Shown here: positions 46,501-57,992 of the stretch, in pieces
Position numbering within the stretch: the stretch's first letter is position 1
Layout: every line of letters begins with the position of its first letter
Assembly: GCA_032768795.1 (NCBI GenBank)
Contig: CP136490.1
Span: 3,162,001-3,226,000, forward strand
From: Tremella fuciformis
Lineage: Eukaryota > Basidiomycota > Tremellomycetes > Tremellales > Tremellaceae
Direction: 5' to 3'
Length of the DNA: 64,000 bases
The notes under the pieces: generated by a model
What the model saw: only the letters and a program-made list of their open reading frames with translations
Told to the model about the DNA's origin: nothing
Databases searched by the model: none
Program-made: the position numbers and the translations under genes

Positions 46501-48251
46501 GATTGTCAATCCCCCAAACTTCTTGATGGCATCTGTGACTTGCTGTTCCACTTCATCTTTGGAAAATCCAAGTAGCTGAATTATCTCCTGTCGGGAATTG
46601 GCCTTGAATAGCGTCTGCAGCGTCTTCCAAGCCGCGTCAGAGGACTGTTCATCGGCGCGCTTGCCGCACAGCTGCTCCAGTTTCTCCTTGTCCCCAGCCG
46701 CCGCTGAAAGGCCGTCGACGAGGTCGACAACCGACTGCTCCGTCACGATCGTCCGTAGATGTACCACTCCACTTTGGTGTTTACCGGATGGTCCGGGGAG
46801 GTTGGATGTGCTGGCAAGAAGACCATTGAAACCGAACGTAGCTGACACCGGTCGTCGTAACCATCTCGGAGGCTGCTGAAGGGAGAGGACCGCCCCTACA
46901 TCGTCCACTGTTTCCTGGTCTCCGAGCGAGCCAAATACGTCATCCGCCGTAGCATCCTCGCTGAACTTCGGCGCGGCGGGCTCCGGGGTCTGCGTAGTTT
47001 GAAGCGAATGGACGCCGATATGTCCATCGTATGATGCGGTCGCTATCAAGTCTGGGTTTCGGGGACACCAAGCGGTCTGGAATGACCAATCGTTGCTTGG
47101 AGCAAGTTCAGCCACAATGTCTCCTGTTTGCGGGTTCCAGCAGAGAGTCCGGTTGTCTTTGCCGCACGACAACAGGAGATCCGAGTCCTGCTTGCACCAA
47201 GACACAGAAAGCACTCCTTTTGAGTGACCGGTGAGTACCTGTTCGTCAGATAAAGGGGTTGCCTAATATCCCAAGACGAGCTCACGCGCTCTGGCGCCCG
47301 CGTGTTCCGGACATTCCAAACCATGATAACGGGTTGATCGTCGGCGTCAGAGGCAGTGATGAGTCGCAAGGGCTATGAACATTCAGTGCACGATTTCACG
47401 TCACAAGCGATTGCCGAGCTCACGTCGTCGGGATGCCAGCAGACATCACTCATGCTGACCCCGTTGCCATGCCGCAAGCTCGTCATCTCCTGCTTCTTCC
47501 TCGAGTCCCATACAGAGGTGTAGCCAGATGAGGAGGATGCTGCAAAGACATGTGGCACAGCGTGATTCCACTGAACAGCCGTGATATCTTTGAGCTTGCT
47601 TGACACTGGTCCTGGAGGTATCGGAGCGCCCGCCAGGTTGTTGAGGTCGAAGATGTACAGCTGAAGCTTGAGCCTATCTCCAAAGTGAGCGTGTCGAGGA
47701 CGTACCTCTCCTCCCGTACCACCGGTCAGTAGTAGGTTCTTCTGACTCGCATTCCAGTCAAGACCTCGCACAGGTCCGTTGTGCTTGTCATTGGAGAAGA
47801 TCCTAGCTGCGTCCGCACTACAAGTTTGAGCTCGGACCATAAGATGACAGAGGAAGGCTTACCTTGCGCCGGCAAGGATCTTCTCTGGGTCGTAAACATG
47901 CACTTCACCAGTCTCCATCCCCGCGGCGATCAGACCTCTGCTATAGTTACCGAATGGCTGGGACCAGGCGAGCTTGTTGAATCTGATCCTGTCAGTCCAT
48001 GCTAAGATGTACAGAAGTTGAGCTACTGACCTGCTGGTGACAGAAATGCTTCCCAATGGACCTTTGCCTTCCCCGCCCAGCCGCACGGGCCCATTCTCTC
48101 CAAAGTCAGGCTGCCATATTTCCAGTTGGCTATCATTGCTGAAAGTAGCGTCCAGTGCCCCTGCGACGGCACCGGTCACGATCAATGGGGACGAGGAGGA
48201 TGATTGGTCCCAGGCGAACGTCGCTGTGCGCGAGATGTCCTTGAGCTTCAT
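43555..48251 (-). CDS. SEC31: COPII outer coat protein Sec31
   Basis: About 1,400 residues. A large exon (about 47214-44041) is flanked by small ones. The N-terminus (MKLKDISRTATFAWDQ, FNKLAWSQPFG, GLIAAGMETGEVHVYD) starts a WD40 propeller of about 400 residues, with the WD-repeat phrase WCKQDSDLLLSCGKDNRTLCWNP. The alpha-solenoid follows, then a Tyr/Pro/Ala-rich region (YAPSEPTAYAPQGY-like repeats) and a Pro-rich stretch. The C-terminal helical domain spreads over four small exons: GDRSHISPEAKPVYDIL, IADDTERRLNLLFDGLNN, LAARDMNGALAMHVDL, LIRLSMAA. Sec31 pairs with Sec13 as the COPII cage and stimulates Sar1 GTP hydrolysis through Sec23. It is divergent from RRP9. Confidence 0.94.
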
Positions 48252-48409
48252 TATGACCGGGGACCTTCAGAGAGCCGGCGTCTCCTCACTGAGCTGACGA
48301 CTCCCGGCAGCGCCGCGTATCTGGGACAGAGTCTTCGAGGGTGTTCAGGAGGGAGGGAGCTGTATAGATGGAAGACTAGGTAGATCGTGCAGGAAAGTGC
48401 GCGATAGGG
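48252..48409. other. SEC31-proximal part of the divergent intergenic region
   Basis: Ordinary composition, with no ORF; presumed SEC31 promoter and leader. Confidence 0.4.
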
Positions 48410-48530
48410 CGTAGCTCGTTATTTCAATTCTTTTTTAGCTCTGAATTTCTAATCAGGTATTCAAGTTATTGGTTCTCAGGCAATTTGGAAAACCTAATGC
48501 AATTCCTTGTTCTTTGGTTCCGTTAGACAT

Positions 48531-48551
48531 GGGGGGGTGGGACACCCCCCC
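48531..48551. repeat. Perfect 9-bp hairpin
   Basis: A G7-TG stem pairs with CA-C7 around a GGA loop. A second C7 run at 48556-48562 could pair with the same G7, so two alternative folds exist. Confidence 0.7.
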
Positions 48552-48604
48552 AAGACCCCCCCTTGCGCCTAGCGGCGCAGCCATCGCAGCCCTTACGGGT
48601 CAAG

Positions 48605-48623
48605 CATCCGGCAAAGCCGGATG
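48605..48623. repeat. Perfect 8-bp hairpin
   Basis: CATCCGGC and GCCGGATG are exact reverse complements separated by AAA. The gene order gives no reason to expect a terminator here. Confidence 0.7.
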
Positions 48624-48653
48624 TACTGTAGAACATTGATTAGTTGCAAGCTA

Positions 48654-48684
48654 AAGCACTTCATCAAGAGATGCGCAAGTGCTT
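48654..48684. repeat. Perfect 8-bp inverted repeat
   Basis: AAGCACTT at 48654-48661 and AAGTGCTT at 48677-48684 are exact reverse complements around a 15-nt loop. Confidence 0.65.
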
Positions 48685-49240
48685 GTTGGGCATGCTAGGC
48701 TGATCAGATGATCATAGGCATGCCAAGCTGGTCACAGGGGCTATGTCACAGCTGCCACCTGGCAAGCCTATTGCAGTCTTGTCAGACTTGCGCTATTGTA
48801 ACCATTTTGGTGCAATGATAGGGCAGGGTATGGCAGTAGCTATGTAGGCGATTGGTTCTGCTACAGAGATCATTCCATGCATCAGCCTCATGCATAGATC
48901 TTTATTCTCTGATGAAAGGCAATTTGGCAAGGACACAATGCATATTAGGATTGTGCTGATGAAATCAGAATGGCCGGAATTTTCTTATTTAATTCCCCCA
49001 TTTACCGTTTTCGTTCCAGGGACACCCGCAGAAATTCGCCCCGTAAGAGCTACGCTGATGAGATTGGAGCTACTGGAATGACGTCCAAGCAACCCCCCGA
49101 CGTGGCGGACAGCTTGGGTAAAAGATAGGCGTCTCACCAGGGGATCAGCCACTGTCTCTGGGCGTGCCTATGCGAGATCAAAAGTTGAAGATCGAGGTGT
49201 CCACTTTCATGCTATTTTGACGCTATACCACCTTATCAGC

Positions 49241-51079
49241 ATGCCAGACGCATTCTTCGCTTCGGAGAAGAAGCGCAAGCGTACTACCAGAGACGGTGCA
49301 TCCACCTTCAGGGGTCGCGGAGGTCCACGAAGCTCGAGAGGGGCTAGGGGCAATTCTCGAGGGACAGCCTCTCGCCGGCAACATGATTCCGACGTATCAG
49401 AGGGCGAAAGCGATGCCGGCGCATTCGATCTAGACACGGTGGACTTTAGGCAGGGGAGGAATGAGACGGCCCAGTCGGACGACGATGTCATCGACGAGCA
49501 CGAGACGGCCGCAGAGAAGCGAGTCCGGCTCGCAAAAGGATATCTCGCCAAGGTCAGGAGTGATTTGGCAGCAGGTCAATACCTTTGCATTTGGCTGGTG
49601 ACGCGGTAGCTGACCCGTGAAGAGGCGGAAGAGGAAGGTTTCGACGCTGCCGATATCGATAGAGACATCATCGCTTCGCGCCTACAAGAAGATGTCGTAG
49701 GTCAATAGCTAGCCGGTGCAGCTGAGAGTTGACCAGTAGGCCGAAGCTCAAGGCCGAATTCACCTCTTCATCGCCGACAAACTCGGCGAGCCATCCACTA
49801 GGCTCCTCACGATGCCCTCACAATCACCCACATCTGTAGCACTGTCTCCGAATGCGTTATACGTATCGACGAAGCGTGGCAGCATTGCAACATTCATCCT
49901 ACCCGACTTGCGAAGACCTCCTCTCCCGAAGACAAACGGCAAGCAAAAGAGAACAGAAGGGCAGGGGCACCGAGGCGAGATCCTCTGCCTGGCAGCCAGT
50001 CAAGACGGTAAATGGCTCGTGAGCGGCGGCCGCGATAGAGTCATTGGCGTATGGGACGTGTCGGAGACGGAACCCAAGTGGAAGCACGGGATGAAGGGGC
50101 ACAAGGATGCCGTGACTGTACGTCTCGTCTCTCGCGAGGGAAGAAGCATTGCAGCTCACTCATAGTCTATCGCGCTTCCGCCGCTGAACAATACTTCACA
50201 CCAAATCCTCACAGCTTCGCTTTCACGACATCTCGCCCTGCACTCTGTCTCGACGTTGTCGCTCATCGACACATTCTTCGGACACCAAGATTCCATCACC
50301 TCAGTATCAGCGCTCAAACCCCAGGTGGCAGTCACCTCGGGGTCCAGAGATCGGACTTGTCGATGGTGGAAGGTGGAAGAAGAGGTCCAGCTTGTGTTCC
50401 GCGGGGGCGGCAAGTCCACTCTGCCAGCGGAGGCCGGCCAGCCGGACAGGAAGGGCAAAGGCAGAGAACACGTCGAAGGATCCATCGACGTCGTGTGCAT
50501 GCTCGACGACCAGCATTTCGTGTCCGGCGGAGACAGTGGGGCGCTGTGCCTCTGGCATACCGGCAAGAAGAAGCCGATCTTCACGCAACACTTTGCGCAC
50601 GGCACGGACGACCTGCTGGGCGAGTCGGGCAGCATGCCGTCGCCACGGTGGATAACAGCGTTGGGTGCATTGAGGGGCACGAACCTCTTTGCTTCGGGTC
50701 AGTCTGCTTCTGACGTATCATGAGTCGAGCTGATGGATCAGGGTCGTGGGACGGGCACATCCGTCTTTGGGCACTGGACCAGGGGATCAAGTCGTTCTCT
50801 CCCGTTCGGACGATTCCTGTTGCTGGCTTTGTCAACGATATTGAGCTACTCTCTCTACCACAGGGGACGCTGAATCCCGTTGCCATCGGACTGCCTGCTG
50901 TCGAGGAGACGGAGGCAGAGACCAGGAGAGGAAAGAGCAAGGCAACTCAGATCGTGCTGGCCGCTGCGATCTCGCAAGAGCCCCGACTGGGTCGCTGGTT
51001 GCGGCTCAAAGACGGCGTCAAGAACGGTGCTCTTATCGCCATTCTTCCCATCCCTGCAACGTCTTCGAATCCTGAATGA
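49241..51079 (+). CDS. RRP9: U3 snoRNP protein Rrp9 (U3-55K)
   Basis: About 530 residues. The basic N-terminus (FFASEKKRKRT, then RGRGGPRSSRGARG) is a likely nucleolar signal. The Rrp9-specific helix ETAAEKRVRLAKGYLAKVR precedes a WD40 propeller: GHRGEILCLAASQDGKWLVSGGRDRVIGVWDV, GHKDAVT, GHQDSITSVSALKPQVAVTSGSRDRTCRWWKV, VCMLDDQHFVSGGDSGALCLW, ITALGALRGTNLFASGSWDGHIRLWAL. The C-terminus runs through FVNDIELLSLPQG and the final strand LGRWLRLKDGVKNGALIAILP. It binds the box B/C motif of U3 snoRNA in pre-18S processing. At least four short introns interrupt it. The start is the first ATG of the conserved frame. Confidence 0.93.
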
Positions 51080-51187
51080 TGTCCGATGAGGGGGATCATG
51101 CATAGATTATAATCTACAAATGTGTGTTGTGCTGTTTATGACAAGAGAATGCAAAAATACAGTTGCCGCGCGGTATGCAAGAGTATG

Positions 51188-54100
51188 CTACTCGTCTCGA
51201 ATCGTTTCTACACGGATCAGAGGCGTGGGCGATTCCGGCTCGTCGCCAAAGTGCAGCGTCCCGGAACCGGGATAAGGACTGGGCGACTCCGGCGAGCGAC
51301 CCAGCCACGTCTCGTCTGCATCGCTCTCAGAATCCTCGTCCAGCTCCTCGATAGGACCCGCGTCTGCACCATCTTCACCTAGGTCGATGTATTCTCCATC
51401 GGGGAGTAGCTCATTATGCGATGCTTGGGGCGTCCGATCTGTCTCGTTGCCTGACCGGGACAAATCGTCGTCGGCGGCTTGATCATCGTGTGGTAAGCCG
51501 CCTGCCAGCTGCAGATCGGACATCAACCTCTGGGCGAAAGTCCCGTAATCGAAATCGCCATCCCCGCTCTGAGGAATCATAAAGTCCGACAGGCTGAAGT
51601 CGGTGGTAGCAGGAACGGGCGACATGGGCGGTGCATGCTGCCGCCTCTCCCGCTTGACCCTCGGAGTGCCCTCGAGCTTGAGGCGATTGAGTCGGACATC
51701 GATGAGATTGACATCCGAAGCCCCGGTCGTCTGTGGCGTAAGAGCCGCTCGGGCCTGCGCCCTTCTTTCTCTCGCCAATGCCTCCTCGCGTCTTGCGCGG
51801 TTTTGATCGCGACAGGCCTGCTTATCAGCACAGTTTGGCGCGTTACAAGGCTGACATACGATGTACGAGGAGGTGAAGGTCCGGAATATACCGAAAAAGT
51901 CTTGCGATTGAATCGGGCGACTCATCTCCTCGCCTTCACAATAGAACGTCTGTACTTCACGAAGCGCGCCTTCCGCCTGCACGATCCCGTCTCGCAAGTC
52001 TTGCATTTCCTCCTCGGCCACAGCGGCAAAGCGGAACATCTTGCGGGTGTAGCCATCGTCACCGCCTTGGAAATTGTCCATTAGCGAGCGACGAATGTGT
52101 CGAATCTCGTCCAGCATCGATTTCGACGTCGCCTGCATATCGGTGAAGTTGACGCGATTGGCTTCAGACGGCTTGACCAGCTCGTCGAGGAAGCCCTCCA
52201 GATGCGGGAAGTGCTGCGAGACAACATTTTCGAGGAAATGAAGCAGGTTCTGGCCATTCGATGACTTCGTGTCTGCCAATCTGTTGATTGAGGCGATTTT
52301 GAAACCATATGCACCGCCCGCGTAGTTGGTGCCGTTCAAGAAATTGCCCATTACGAGGATGACATTCAGCAATTCACGGAAGAGCTTGGCGTCCAGGAGG
52401 TCGCGACACGCGGCAGTCAAAGTATCCAAGCTCTGTGACATCAGCTGAAATTCTCTCCGTGCGGAGGCTGACTGACCTTTTGCAGCAACTCAACATTGCC
52501 AGCGAAGCGGATCTGAAACAACATCCCCTTCACCCGGTCGTTCAGGTGTGGCAACTGTATCAAGCCAACCATCAACCTGTCAGCTGGATGCAGCTGCTCC
52601 AGATCCTCCTCGCTGTCCGTGCTGTGTGTCAAGAGCTTGCCGCGATCGTCGTCATTGGGCAGCAGACGCTGTAGCTCCGAGAGGAAATTTTCGGTACAAA
52701 GATCAATACTAAAGTTGGCAATGGCCTCGGAAAGCTTTTCGGGATCTTTGTAGCTCTTCGGAGTGGGCTGAGACATGAGGATCTCTGCCAAGTTAGCCAA
52801 TTTGCAGTTAGGCAATACTATGGAACTGACCGATGCGCTTGCGGTGATCGGCACTGAGGACACTTTTGAGTTCCGTCTCTTTCTTCTTCTCTGAACGAAT
52901 CAGCGAGCGTGCGACAAACGAGGGACGATCACTCACTAACGGCATTGGCAATGACTTCTTTTGCCTTGAACTCGTCTTCCATTTCCGACCACAGGTTGAC
53001 AGCTTTCATGCGGTTAAGGAGCTCATCCTCGGCGATCTCGGGTTTGGACCAGATGGTCTTCTCGAGTTGGGTCTTCGAGACCTTTTCCCACTGCAGCTGC
53101 TTCATCTTCTTGCTCGCCATCATGGCAACGTTCTTTCGAGAGTCGCTGCTACCGTGAAGGAGCGTTGACAAGGGGACGAGAGGCGCTCTTGAACCTGGAG
53201 CAGACGGTAGAGGCGGAGATCGTGGAGCGGAAGGAGGATCTTCCGGAGTAGCTGGGCCAGAGGCGGATTTGAGCTTGACGCCGCCTTTGATGCCAGCGAA
53301 CACGCCTGCCATACCGCCGGCAAAAGGGTTGACCGGCATGCCAGAAGGCATAGGTGGAGGCGGCGGTGGTGGAGGGGGTGGCGGCGGGGCGGCGATACCA
53401 AAGGGGGGCATTGGAGGTGGCGGGGGAGGGGGAGGCGGTGGTGGGGCGGGTGGGGTTGGCGGTGCTATCGCAGGTGACGCGGGCTCGGATAATAGAGCTT
53501 CTTTGCTATCTTCCTCGAGGGTCGGCAGTGTTGGTGACTCATGTGGCAAGATGTCATCGACTCCTTCGCTCATGTGCCTCATTGACTTGGCTCTGCTGAG
53601 GACTTGGGCGGCGAAGCTGTCACGCTTGCTGACTGGAGTGCGAAGCTCAACAGAGGCGACCGAAGTCAGATCAGTGCGTTGAGTCAGACGACTTTGACGG
53701 TACTCGGACATGTCATCTTCACCCTGATCGGCTTGCACGACGGAAAATGCAGAGGTGCTGCGTGACAGATGTCGCCAGTGTACTTCGGGCAGAAGTCGAG
53801 AAGGGAGGAACGGCTTGCCAAGAGTGCGGTTGGAAGACTTCTCGCCGATAGCAGGAGCGCCCGCCAGGCCGCGCCTAGTCGGCGTGCGTGACGAGGAAGG
53901 TGTGACTACACGACCTCTCGGCCCCGCGCCGTGCGAACGTACAGGTGAGATGTGATCGGCGCCGTGCGACAGGGCGTGCTCGATATGCTCGCGGACTCGC
54001 TCGTCGGGTGCGTCCAGGAACTGCGAGCCAGATGTAGCTTTCCTTTCCCTTGATTTGACATAGCCTTGGGCCGCTCCGCCCAGACTGACTTTCTCTGCCT

Positions 54101-56776
54101 CCATCACTTCGGCGTCCTCTTCGTCGCCTTCCGATATGGGCGTGGCAGCGCCACTACCACCCTCAACCGACCCTGGGATCGATTTGGGCCGCTTAGATTT
54201 TCGTTGATCCGTCCCTTCCAGCTTCCGAATTGTCTTCTTGCGCGCCCACTGCTCGCGCAACTGCAAGAGCAGCTTTTCCCGGTCAATAGGTCCGTTCGTT
54301 CCCGACTGGACTTGATCTAGGTACATGCTCTCTCGAAGCATGTTGAATAGTTCTTGAATGACCAGCTCGCAATCGGCAATCTTCGTGGCGTGTTCGGCTC
54401 TCTCGCCCTCGAGCCGATCTTCTAGAGATTCGGTGGTCGCTCGAGATTTGCGCAACTTCTCTTCAAGGTCGGCCACATGTGCTTTCAGCTGTCCAATGAG
54501 TCCATCATTGCCTTGGTCGACCTCTTCTTGTAATTGCTGCTTCTCCCGCTTGACGTTGACGAGATCCAACTTCAGTTGCTTGACTTCCTCAAACGCCATG
54601 TCCATGCGATCCTGCTCGACAAATTTGCCTATGACACGTCCCACCGAGGTGCCAAAAGCTCTCGTGAAATCTTGGGACAAATCTGGTGTATCGCTGGTGA
54701 CGATGCTCGAAACAAGCTTGTCCAGAAGCTGGAAATACCGATCTCGCATATCGCCTTCTTCCTTGATGAGCAGCAGGTGGCGCAATGCGTCCAGGAGATA
54801 GGCGCTGGACTTCGTGCCCCGCGTCATCTGTAGCAGGGCTCGGATGATCTCCTCGGGGCTGCGCATGGATTGAAGTAAGATACGATCTTGATCTTCGGCG
54901 AGCATGCGCCGGTCTGCTTCAGCATCGTCCTCGTATTGACGTATTTTTCGGGTCGTTCCTTCATCATTGATCGCCTCAATTTTGTGGAACACCTTGACCA
55001 GGCCTGCCGTTTCCAGCTGCGATCGCACGGCACAGCGACCACGCAGGTCAACACTGGATGCCAAACCTTGAATGAGGACGAGCATGGTGTTCTGGAGTTC
55101 AGAATGAGTCATCTCTGATGGGCAGCAAGAACTTACGCAACATTCCATGATCGATGCCACATCAGCACCTTTGAGCTCTTTGCTGACTCCGACCATGCTG
55201 CCCATCCGTCCCCTGCTATCCATCATCTGCTCGAACTGTCTGAGCCACAACTCGTATTTCCCCACTTTGCCGGCGATGTCAACGATGGTATCGTTTATCT
55301 CTTGCTCAAAACGGTCGAATGCGGTCAAGATCATGGGTAAGCCAAGTCGGGGCGTCGTGTGGATATCGAAGTGACAGAAGAATGCGAGGATTTCGGCAGC
55401 GATTTGTCGACAGGGTATGAGAGGGGAAACGAGGGATCTGACGACTGTGTTGACTATGGACGGCTTCTGCAGAGCGTCCATTGCGCCAATCTGGCAGTGA
55501 GTCGGCGAGACTGACAACGATGAGATCGGTGACTTACCTTTGTACCGAGGGAACGCTTCAAGCACTTGAGAAGCTCCAATTCCATGTCAATGTCCGCTCC
55601 ATCTCTATTGCGCTTCTTGTTGTGGTCGTTGAGCAGCTTGGCGAGCGCGTTTTGCCCCTGTAGTTTGAGGAAATCCTTGACGTATTCAAGTCGATTGCTG
55701 CGGATATTGATTGCCAGAGTGCTGATATGCTGTGGGGTGATCGTGCCGTTGAGCATCTTCTCAAGAAACCATTCTGGACTATCTTTCGAGATGGCGGAGC
55801 CAGGTTTCTTCCGACCTGACCTTGCCGCCTCCTGCTTGACCCGCCTGGCCTCCTTCTCCGCCTCCCATCGTGTGCGAGCATCCGACTCCAACATTGCCCA
55901 CTTTGTGTCAATCGGCAATGCCGCCGCGGTCTTCTGCATATGGATTGAAGATATCGATGAACGAGATGACATGGATGGTGTTCCCAGGATGTTGTCTGCT
56001 TCTCGGCTCTGCAGTAATTGTGCAAAACGAGCCTCGATTTCCTCGTCAGGTGGACGGGGGAAGTCGAATTCTTCAGACAGCCGACTTCCCGCCAGAGATC
56101 CCGCAGTCGAGAGCGACGGCGCAAAGGGGCGATTGCCAGAGTTGGAATGTCGACTGCTGGACATGCTGGACCTCGATATAGTCGGACGGGTATTTTCAGA
56201 GAAGCTAGGATACCGTCCAAAGTCTCGATTGGGCTGCTGGATCGAGCTGACCGTCGACACGGAACGAATCGATGCGGTCTCGGGATCGCCATAGCCTGCC
56301 GCGTAAGGATGCTTCCCAGATATACCCCCAAAATCCGAATTGATGCCCGGACTGCGCGCCATGCCAAGGGTGATGGATGGCGGCTCGTATCTCAAACCGT
56401 TGGACATGATCGCTCCAGGACTGATGGCCGACTCGCCACTCGCATGCGATGCCCTGGACAAACGACCACTGTCCTTTGCCGGTATGGGAGGTGCGGAAGC
56501 ATCCGATCGCCGATGGGAGAGGTTCATGGGCGTCCCAGCCTCTGTCAAGCCGGGATTGGTATTAGGTGGACCGATGACCCTGCCCGTCTCTGACTCTGAC
56601 AACCGGGAGCGACCATTAGGAAGACGAGAGGGACCCGCCACGGGCGGTGGACCGGCTTGAAGGGCATTGTAGGGGACTGATGCGAACTGAGTGGTGGGCG
56701 AGATGGGATCGACAGACGAAGCGGTGGTGGAGGTGGAATTGCGAGTCTTGTGCTTGCTCCTGAAGAGCGTGTCCAT
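51188..56776 (-). CDS. BNI1: Bni1-type formin
   Basis: About 1,750 residues. The N-terminal 250 are disordered. A Rho-binding/FH3 region follows (SPEWFLEKMLNGTITPQHISTL, LKCLKRSLGTK, IGAMDALQKPSIVNTVVRSL, RFEQEINDTIVDI). A coiled coil (KLDLVNVKREKQQLQEEVDQ) leads to FH1 with two runs of 11-12 prolines (about 53340-53450). FH2 comes next (KKMKQLQWEKVSKTQLEKTIW, KKKETELKSVL, VMGNFLNGTNYAGGAYGFKI, RKMFRFAAVAEEEM). The acidic C-terminal region (GEYIDLGEDGADAG) is probably DAD-like. Formins nucleate linear actin cables under Rho control. An in-frame sequence at about 51835-51873 is best read as an intron, because removal restores the FFGIFRTF...ACRDQNRARREE helix. It is divergent from SLO1. Confidence 0.93.
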
Positions 56777-57210
56777 GTTCTATCAATCTGAGAGGGATAA
56801 GCTTGTCGTGAGGGATAGAGGGGATAAAAATGGCTTACCAGCATGCGTATGGACAAGTATCCCAAGCGATCATCCGAGGTGAGACAGCATCAACGGTCGG
56901 ACGGGAACATGGGTCGTGAGTCGTGAGGAGTCGTTGATCGCTGGCCCTAGGGATCCTTTCTCGGTACAAGTTAGCTTGTCGCTGTGTGGCCGTTGTCCAA
57001 AGTCCCAGCCTAGCGGTCGACCGAGAACAGTGACGAAGAGACGAGACAGAGAGACAAGAGAGAAAGAATGGGATCTGTGCGTTCAACTTAACGCGTGCCT
57101 TCGTCCTCGGAGACGCGTGCTCCGAATTTGATCCCGCTGCTTCGTTCGTCAGCGGCCTCTATCCTCCCGCTATCGCTCATCCATTCAACTCAAGCGAAAC
57201 ACCTTGGGGA
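56777..57210. other. Divergent promoter region formin/SLO1
   Basis: 434 nt between two divergent genes with no supported ORF. The part next to the formin includes a purine-rich run (about 57030-57070). Confidence 0.45.
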
Positions 57211-57534
57211 ATGTCGCTGTCTGGCTTCGAAGATCAAAACGCTTGGGGGGCGCCTCCGGCTGCTGCCGCTACCTCGAATGCCGACGAGCCATCTGTCGAG
57301 TCCGCCTTGGCCAAAGAGCGAATCATCAAAGACATCATATCACTGCGTGACGGTCTGCGTGGGCTGCTGGTCCGGGTGACCGAGGTGCAGGGCGAGACAG
57401 ACAAGCTGGACAAGGAAAACCAGATGTTGGGAGAGTACATCGACAATTTGTGAGAGCTAGCATTGGTCTATGGTACGTAGCTGACGCGAGGTAGGACACG
57501 CAACTCGGTCGTCGCAGCTGGCAACAAGCGATGA
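57211..57534 (+). CDS. SLO1: Short coiled-coil protein (SCOC/Slo1)
   Basis: Two exons (57211-57449 and 57495-57534; 45-nt intron, phase 2) give 92 residues. After a Gly/Ala-rich leader the body is a single coiled coil: IIKDIISLRDGLRGLLVRVTEV, GETDKLDKENQMLGEYIDNL, then TRNSVVAAGNKR from exon 2. SCOC-family proteins bind Arl-type GTPases at the Golgi and act in autophagy and trafficking; yeast Slo1 interacts with Arl3. If the intron is ignored the frame stops right after YIDNL, but the conserved tail is supplied only by exon 2. The length is normal for the family. Confidence 0.85.
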
Positions 57535-57992
57535 TGACCGATAATCTCACCCCAACTCTGCGGCACTGGTCGGCATAGGGCAAATGGTCGCTCTCGTTGC
57601 CGCTAGCTCGAGCCATTGCGCCACTTAGTGGCGCCATTGAGATCGGAGAAGCCAAGAGTACCTAAAGAGCTCTGGCAACGACTTCTGGCCGCCCTTCGGG
57701 CCTCGTGACCATGAGTCAAAACTCGCTTGACGGCTGCAGAGACGAGATCCTGTACACTAGTATGCACTTTGTAGCGCCCGTCTGACCATGTAAAACCGGA
57801 GACCGAGGCTTTTCACGTTCATGTCCCGTCTCTCCATATGAGCTCTCACCATTCAAAGCGCTTGCGAAAAGATAAGCTCGGTGCCGGCGTCGGCTGTCGT
57901 GCCTGAACTTACCGGTAGTCAGACCAAATGCAATGCGTTTCGGTCGTTCTCATCACTGTGACCATTGTAGACCACTAGCAAGCTGAGGAGCC
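57535..57992. other. Intergenic between SLO1 and the GT61 gene
   Basis: 458 nt without a supported gene. A short inverted repeat GGCCGCCCTTCGGGCC lies near 57687-57702; no tRNA pattern could be completed around it. Confidence 0.4.

Larger units (their letters stand above)
48410..49090. repeat. Compositionally odd island with perfect hairpins
   Basis: This stretch is clearly richer in A/T than its surroundings and contains small G/C-rich palindromes. A 9-bp stem GGGGGGGTG/CACCCCCCC with a GGA loop lies at 48531-48551. A 5-bp stem GCGCC/GGCGC is at 48565-48578. A perfect 8-bp stem CATCCGGC/GCCGGATG with an AAA loop is at 48605-48623. A perfect 8-bp stem AAGCACTT/AAGTGCTT is at 48654-48684. An imperfect direct repeat (GGCATGCYARGCTGRTCA type) occurs at about 48689-48707 and 48717-48733. 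No ORF is supported. It may be a MITE-like or solo-element insertion, a nuclear copy of mitochondrial DNA carrying GC clusters, or a structured non-coding RNA. The outer limits are approximate and I found no terminal repeats. Confidence 0.45.

Noticed and set aside
53340..53460. Tandem GGC/GGT/GGA repeat array
   Set aside because: This is the reverse complement of the polyproline runs of the formin FH1 domain, so it is coding rather than a mobile repeat.
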